From: Boesenbergia rotunda
Taxonomy: Eukaryota > Streptophyta > Magnoliopsida > Zingiberales > Zingiberaceae
Direction: 5' to 3'
DNA length: 64,000 nt
NCBI GenBank assembly: GCA_024364735.1
Contig: JAGFNQ010004735.1
Coordinates: 338,517-402,516, forward strand
Shown here: positions 59,697 through 64,000 of the stretch, piece by piece
How positions within the stretch are numbered: position 1 is the stretch's first letter
Layout of the letters: every line of letters begins with the position of its first letter
Notes under the pieces: generated by a model
What the model saw: the letters and a program-made list of their open reading frames with translations, nothing else
What the model was told of the DNA's origin: nothing
The model's database searches: none
Position numbers and translations under genes: made by a program

Positions 59697-60360
59697 AATT
59701 AAAGTGATCGGTCACCGGACCGATCAGAGAGCCTCCTGATCGGTCACCAGACCGATCAGGCTAGTTCCAGACCGATCAGGCTTCGTCTTGATCGATCCCC
59801 AACGCTCAATTAGAAATCGCGATTTCTTTGAGATTCTCCTGGACCGATCACCAGACCGATCCCAGGTCGTGGATCGTTCACCTGACCGATCCACCCTTAT
59901 ATTGAGGCGATTTCTGAGTTTCGCAGTCTAAGCCTTCTGATCGGTCACCGGACCGATCAGGCAGCCTCCTGATCGGTCACCAGACCGATCAGGACCTGAT
60001 CAGACTCCGTCCTGATCGATCATAGAGAGGAACCTGCGACGCTTGATCGTTCTCCGGAACGATCTGCACAGTAAACCTGATCGGTCACCAGACCGATCAG
60101 GAGAAGTTCAGCAAGAGAACTCAACCTCACTGCTCGCTCCCTGATAGATCACCAGACCGATCAGGAGCCAGTCAATGGGTGAAACGCATACTCCCTGATC
60201 GGTCACCAGATCGATCAGGAGCAACACAGTAGGTTCCCAACCTCACTGTGTGCTCCCTGATCGGTCGCCCGACCGATCAGTCATCGCTGGATCGGTTACC
60301 AGACCGATCCACGAAGGAGCAGCGTGCCAAAATCCCTGATCGATCACCTGACCGATCCAG
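59697..60360. repeat. Hairpin repeats CTGATCGGTC-N4-GACCGATCAG in the LTR
   Basis: About 13 interspersed palindromes with nearly constant 9-10 bp arms and a short centre (mostly ACCA, ACCG or GCCC), for example at 59737, 59938, 59968, 60076, 60194 and 60256. Spacers between them vary in length and sequence. A few have GATCGTTC arms with matching changes on both sides. They are not coding. Confidence 0.9.
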
Positions 60361-60369
60361 GGACTCAAA

Positions 60370-60770
60370 CTCAGCCCTCCAAGCTAAGTTTCCATCCACC
60401 TTAGCCCTCCAAGCTAAGGATTTTCCATCTAACTCTCCAAGTTGGGAATTTGCACCTAACCCTCCAAGTTAGGACTTTTCACCTAGCCCTCCAAGCTAAG
60501 ATTTTTCACCTAGCCCTCCAAGCTAGGACTTTTCACCCAACCCTTCCGAGTTAGAACATCATCCAACCTAGCCCTCCAAGCTAGGCACCTGACCCTCCAA
60601 GCCAGGACTTTTTCACCTAATTCTCCAGGATGGGAATTTGCACCTAACCCTCCAGGTTAGGACTTTTTACCTAGCCCTCCAAGCTAGGATTTTCCACACC
60701 TAACCTCCCAGGTCAGGACTTTTCAACACCTAGCCCTCCAGACTAAGATTTTTCATCCCTTGCCTGATCC
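60370..60770. repeat. 27-30 bp tandem repeats in the LTR
   Basis: Some 14 units of the form CCTAGCCCTCCAAGCTAGG followed by ACTTTTCA, with alternations AAGTTAGG / AAGCTAGG. They adjoin the hairpin zone and end about 80 bp before the LTR border. Confidence 0.88.
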
Positions 60771-60850
60771 CCGACCAGGACTTAATCATAATCAACCTAA
60801 ACTAAAATCGATGTCAACACCAAAACAACAATCAGGGCCAGACTGCATCA

Positions 60851-60872
60851 ACAATCTCCCCCTTTTTGTTGT
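60851..60872 (-). other. Polypurine tract of the Sirevirus-like element
   Basis: Minus-strand AACAAAAAGGGGGAGATTGT immediately before the 3' LTR. Two further GGGGGAG runs lie within the next 180 bp, as seen in Sireviruses. Confidence 0.75.
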
Positions 60873-61445
60873 TTGACAATCCGATTTTAAGTTTAGGGAT
60901 TCCAATCAATATTCCAACTTTAGAATCATAGGAGAAACCAGATCCTCCCCCTACAACATGGTCATCCTAAACTTAACCAATCCACACTCTCCCCCTTTGT
61001 CGAACACCGAAAAGGGGCAAGAGGGACTGTTAAGATTAAAATAAACTCCCCCTCAATCCTAGAGGTATCTCAAATCAACAAAGATACAATAGTTTGTGGA
61101 ATAATCATACGACCGCATGTGAAAAGGTATCATAAGACATAGCAAGCACATGCATCATATGCGTATGAAGTATAAGATCGCAGAACATGCCATAATATTC
61201 ATAAGTATCAAGTAAACATGGCAGTGTAAGCATGAACATAGCAATGGATCAATCATGCAGATCATAGGCATATAAACAACATGGCATCAACAATAGTAGA
61301 TTAGCATGGCATGTAAAAGTAGATAAGTCAAAGCATGACAACAAGTAGCAAAATATGTGTGACTCGAGGTCACAACAACGTCAGAGGGCATACAGCCCAA
61401 AAGTCATACAACACAGTCAAATGATAATATAGCAGACATCCTAGC
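60873..61445. other. Non-coding interior between envelope-like ORF and LTR
   Basis: Contains GCATA/CATGG-rich low-complexity sequence (61120-61380). No gene is seen. Confidence 0.45.
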
Positions 61446-62795
61446 TCACGTGTCAGTGGGAGGGTCGTCATCCCGCATGAGGTCGTCCATCGTAGCATCA
61501 GCAGGAGCCAAGGACCCTGGTGTAGTACTCACAGAAGGTGCACCTCCAGGAAATGTGTGGCTGCGCCACTCATCATACCATGTCTGCTGGAGAGTGCGGG
61601 TCCCTGAGACGTCGGTCTCGATCCGGGTCAGTCTGTGCTCAATAGAGCTGAATCGTGATTGGGTCTCCTCGCGGTAAGCCTCGCGCAACTGAAAATCCTG
61701 CTGGAGGGTCTGATCCAGCTCCGCGATCTGCCACCGAAGATCTGGCTCCGGATCGTCGTTATACTCGTCGGCAGCAGGAGGAGCATCGTGTGGTGCCTGA
61801 AAATGTGGTACTCCGCCAGGTAACTCACCGAGACCTCGTCCATCCTTCCACACCAACACCCCATCTCGCTCACGAATGATCATACCAGACTTTGCAAAGG
61901 CTCGCCGACCCAAACGACAATCTTGCTTAACCATGGGCACGGTCCTGCCTTTGGTGACATCAACACCGACTGACATAAGCCAATCAGTGATGATGTGACC
62001 AAAAGGCATATAGACTATGCGACGACTCTGCTCACGATAGGATAGGATGGACTGGAAGATGCTCTCCATAATGTCGAAGTCCATCCGGCAATGCATGCCA
62101 TAGAGCATGAGGCAGTGGTAGGGTCGGATTTCGGCCAACGGCTTTGAGGTGATCGGTAAGATGCAATTTGTGATAATCTTGAAAAGAACATAGTCAGCCG
62201 GAGCAAGACGGAGAGCTGCAAAGGTAGGAAACACTGGACCTAACTCATCAAGCCCCACAGGGCGAGGGTGACCAAAGAAGTGCTGATAGATAGAATCGGG
62301 GGTCGTATCTGTGAACGGGGCCAACAGAGGATCAGGAAGCTCCGGATAAATCGAATAGAGATTAGGAGATCGTTGACCACCCAAGTACTCGACCAGAATC
62401 TCGTATGAGAAATCGAGGTTCATCCTCCCGACACGAGTAGTGAACTCAAATCCCCCTTGAGGACCTTGTTGGAGGTTGTTGTAGAATTCAGATACAAGGT
62501 CATAGTTTATGGTCCGTTCCAGCGAGAGAAGAAAACCCAGATTGTAGTAAGTGACAATCTCCATAACCGAGGGGCAGTACTCCGTTAGAAAAGAAGCATC
62601 AATGGATCTGCAGGGTAACAGTTTGAATGTCCTAGCTTGAAAGGCTTGTTCGCAGGCCGCATTGGGGAATCGAGAGCTGGAAGAAGGCTGGGGCCTTCTC
62701 GAAGGGGCAGAGGAGGAAGGGGCCTTCCCCCTCTAACTTCCTTCAGCTACCTCCTTTCCCTTAGCAGATTTCCTAATGAGGTTTGAATTGATCAT
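61446..62795 (-). pseudogene. Sirevirus envelope-like / plant transposon protein ORF
   Basis: The frame opens at the ATG at 62795 (MINSNLIRKSAKGKEVAEGS), meets an in-frame TAG at 62735-62733, then is open to the stop at 61446: 429 codons beyond the TAG. The middle (DLVSEFYNNL ... FTTRVGRMNLDFSYEILVEY) resembles the 'putative plant transposon protein' domain found in extra ORFs of plant LTR elements. The C-terminal part has a short coiled coil (QIAELDQTLQQDF..SSIEHRLTRIE) and an acidic tail. No signal peptide or clear membrane segment is seen. It lies between the expected pol and the 3' LTR, the place of the Sirevirus envelope-like gene. Initiation downstream of the stop cannot be excluded. 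Function is unknown. Confidence 0.65.
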
Positions 62796-64000
62796 GACAC
62801 ATAGATTGAAGCACAAGAATTGATCATAAGATGAGATGAGACCCAATCGAGAGATAGACATAAGAAATAAGGAGAAATTTGATGAAAAGTGAAGTCAAGG
62901 CAAACGTAGGCGTCACGACACAACACCAAGATCGGAGGCAAAGACATGGTTAGCTCCAAAACAAAATTTCATGAACTGATTTACAAGAAAATCAAAACTA
63001 ACAACTTACTTAGGTGCCATTGGGGAGATTCTTGGATCGGAAGAGCTCGCAAGCAGGAACTCGGCGCAAAGGAGAAATGCAGACTGTTTCTGCGAGAGAG
63101 GAATGCACATGAGACTGGAGAAACTTCACACTCACGCGCACACGAGGAAGAAAGACAAGCAAGGAGGTTTTCTCGCACAGGCAAATCGCACAGATGGGGA
63201 TCGGCGCTAGGGTTCGGCGCTGAAGAGGGGTTTTGCGGAATAAATCGGTTGGTGGATCGGTCCACCAACCAGAATTTAATGTGTTTGAACGGATCACCGT
63301 TCGATCTGATCGCGTCCTGGCTGATCAGGATTCATCCTGATCGAACTGGCATGGTCCTGATCGGTCGGATGACCGATCAGTAGCGTTCCTGATCGGTCGG
63401 GTGACCGATCAGGATTCGATCAGTAGGGTCCGGAGAGAAACCTCTGAGCTCCCTGATCGGTCTATGGACCGATCCCCACAGGGTTCCAGATCGGTTCGGA
63501 GACCGATCCAAGCTGGCTCAGAATCCTTGGTCAAGAAGTTCGGAAAGTCACTGCTGACTCTCTGATCGGTCTGTGGACCGATCACCATAGGAAGAAGCTA
63601 GATCGGTCCAGGGACCGATCAGCCCTATGCCTGATCGGTCCGGTGACCGATCAGGGTTCCTGATACGAACTGAAATGTTCAGTTTCAGAACTTCTGAATT
63701 TTTCAAACGATGGTTGATAGACTTTGTCGAACTTGTACATGATTTTATGACTAAAATTGAACCCTGAACAAGAATCAAAAATCCTTATAGGTTCAACAAA
63801 CACTTTGACCCATCCTAATGGAGTCAAACTCAACCATCAATCAATCAAGCAAATTCAAACAAGTTTTTACTCCAACTTCAAGTTTCCAATCATGTTGCCT
63901 TGATTGGAATGTCCAAGTATGATCATGGAGCCATATACACATATGTTATGCAATGGTTTTCCCCATACTTGGTCACCACCGTGATTATTATCTCGTCAAC
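62796..64000. other. Region upstream of the envelope-like ORF
   Basis: Non-coding on both strands apart from shadow frames; includes the hairpin cluster at 63240-63655. No reverse transcriptase, RNase H or integrase motif is present up to the window edge. Confidence 0.5.
63240..63655. repeat. Second cluster of the GATCGGTC hairpin repeats
   Basis: About eight palindromes of the same family as in the LTR, for example at 63356, 63386, 63452, 63562 and 63629, here with different centres (GGAT, GGGT, TATG, CGGT). They lie upstream of the envelope-like ORF on the same element side. Confidence 0.88.

Larger units (their letters stand above)
58712..60850 (-). mobile_element. 3' LTR of a Sirevirus-like Ty1/Copia element
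   Basis: On the plus strand TGTTGGGAACGAG..GACTGCATCA (2139 bp). Directly to its right the minus-strand polypurine tract AAAAAGGGGGAGATTGT marks it as the 3' LTR of a minus-oriented element. The long LTR, this tract and the nearby envelope-like ORF are Sirevirus traits. The left flank is TATAT (58707-58711); the matching duplication would be outside the window. No pol is inside the window. Confidence 0.75.

Noticed and set aside
59697..60360. CRISPR-like look of regular palindromes with spacers
   Set aside because: Nuclear plant retroelement LTR. Spacers are irregular in length, repeats vary and there is no cas context.

Overview
The window is nuclear DNA of a flowering plant. The genes have many spliceosomal introns, one gene encodes a chloroplast-targeted enzyme, and most of the rest is plant transposable elements (Ty3/Gypsy of the Tat type, a Sirevirus-like Ty1/Copia LTR, CACTA, hAT, a Tourist-type MITE and a SINE). 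The very GC-rich first exon of the P450 gene and the Sirevirus-style polypurine tract fit a commelinid monocot, perhaps Zingiberales. That placement is inference, not proof.

Five host loci can be supported. On the minus strand, left to right: the 5' part of a casein kinase 1-like gene (1-2051, running off the window); a complete ten-exon ketol-acid reductoisomerase gene (3342-8699; branched-chain amino acid synthesis in plastids); a four-exon gene for a small Lin0512-type protein (16739-17635); and a two-exon CYP79-type cytochrome P450 (32845-34848; amino acid to aldoxime). On the plus strand there is a candidate broken gene whose first exon (18474) and later exons (31527, about 32521) would be separated by 13 kb of nested retroelements.

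Layout: 1-8.7 kb holds two housekeeping genes, with a 1.1 kb hAT-like element in KARI intron 3. 8.8-16.4 kb is gene-free: a SINE, a Tourist MITE and 3 kb of degenerate repeats of about 395 bp. 16.4-17.6 kb is the Lin0512 gene, with a fold-back MITE inserted beside its stop codon. 18.5-31.5 kb is a TE nest: two solo LTRs of one family (one carrying a hAT element), two opposed fragments of a Gypsy family and an 82-bp tandem array. 32.8-34.9 kb is the CYP79 gene. 35.5-48.0 kb is a 12.5 kb Tat-type Gypsy element on the minus strand with decayed gag-pol, two internal tandem arrays, minisatellites inside both LTRs and an intact spliced antisense gene with its own TATA box. It abuts a 5'-truncated CACTA element (to 50.1 kb) that itself sits in the first of two adjacent, related Tekay/Del-like LTRs (to 54.4 kb). 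58.7 kb to the end is a Sirevirus-like 3' LTR plus an envelope-like ORF, both associated with striking hairpin repeats.

No new host pathway is evident. The most notable items are the antisense gene kept open inside a dead retroelement, the MITE that duplicated a stop codon, the hairpin repeat family in the Sirevirus region, and the TE-stuffed candidate intron.
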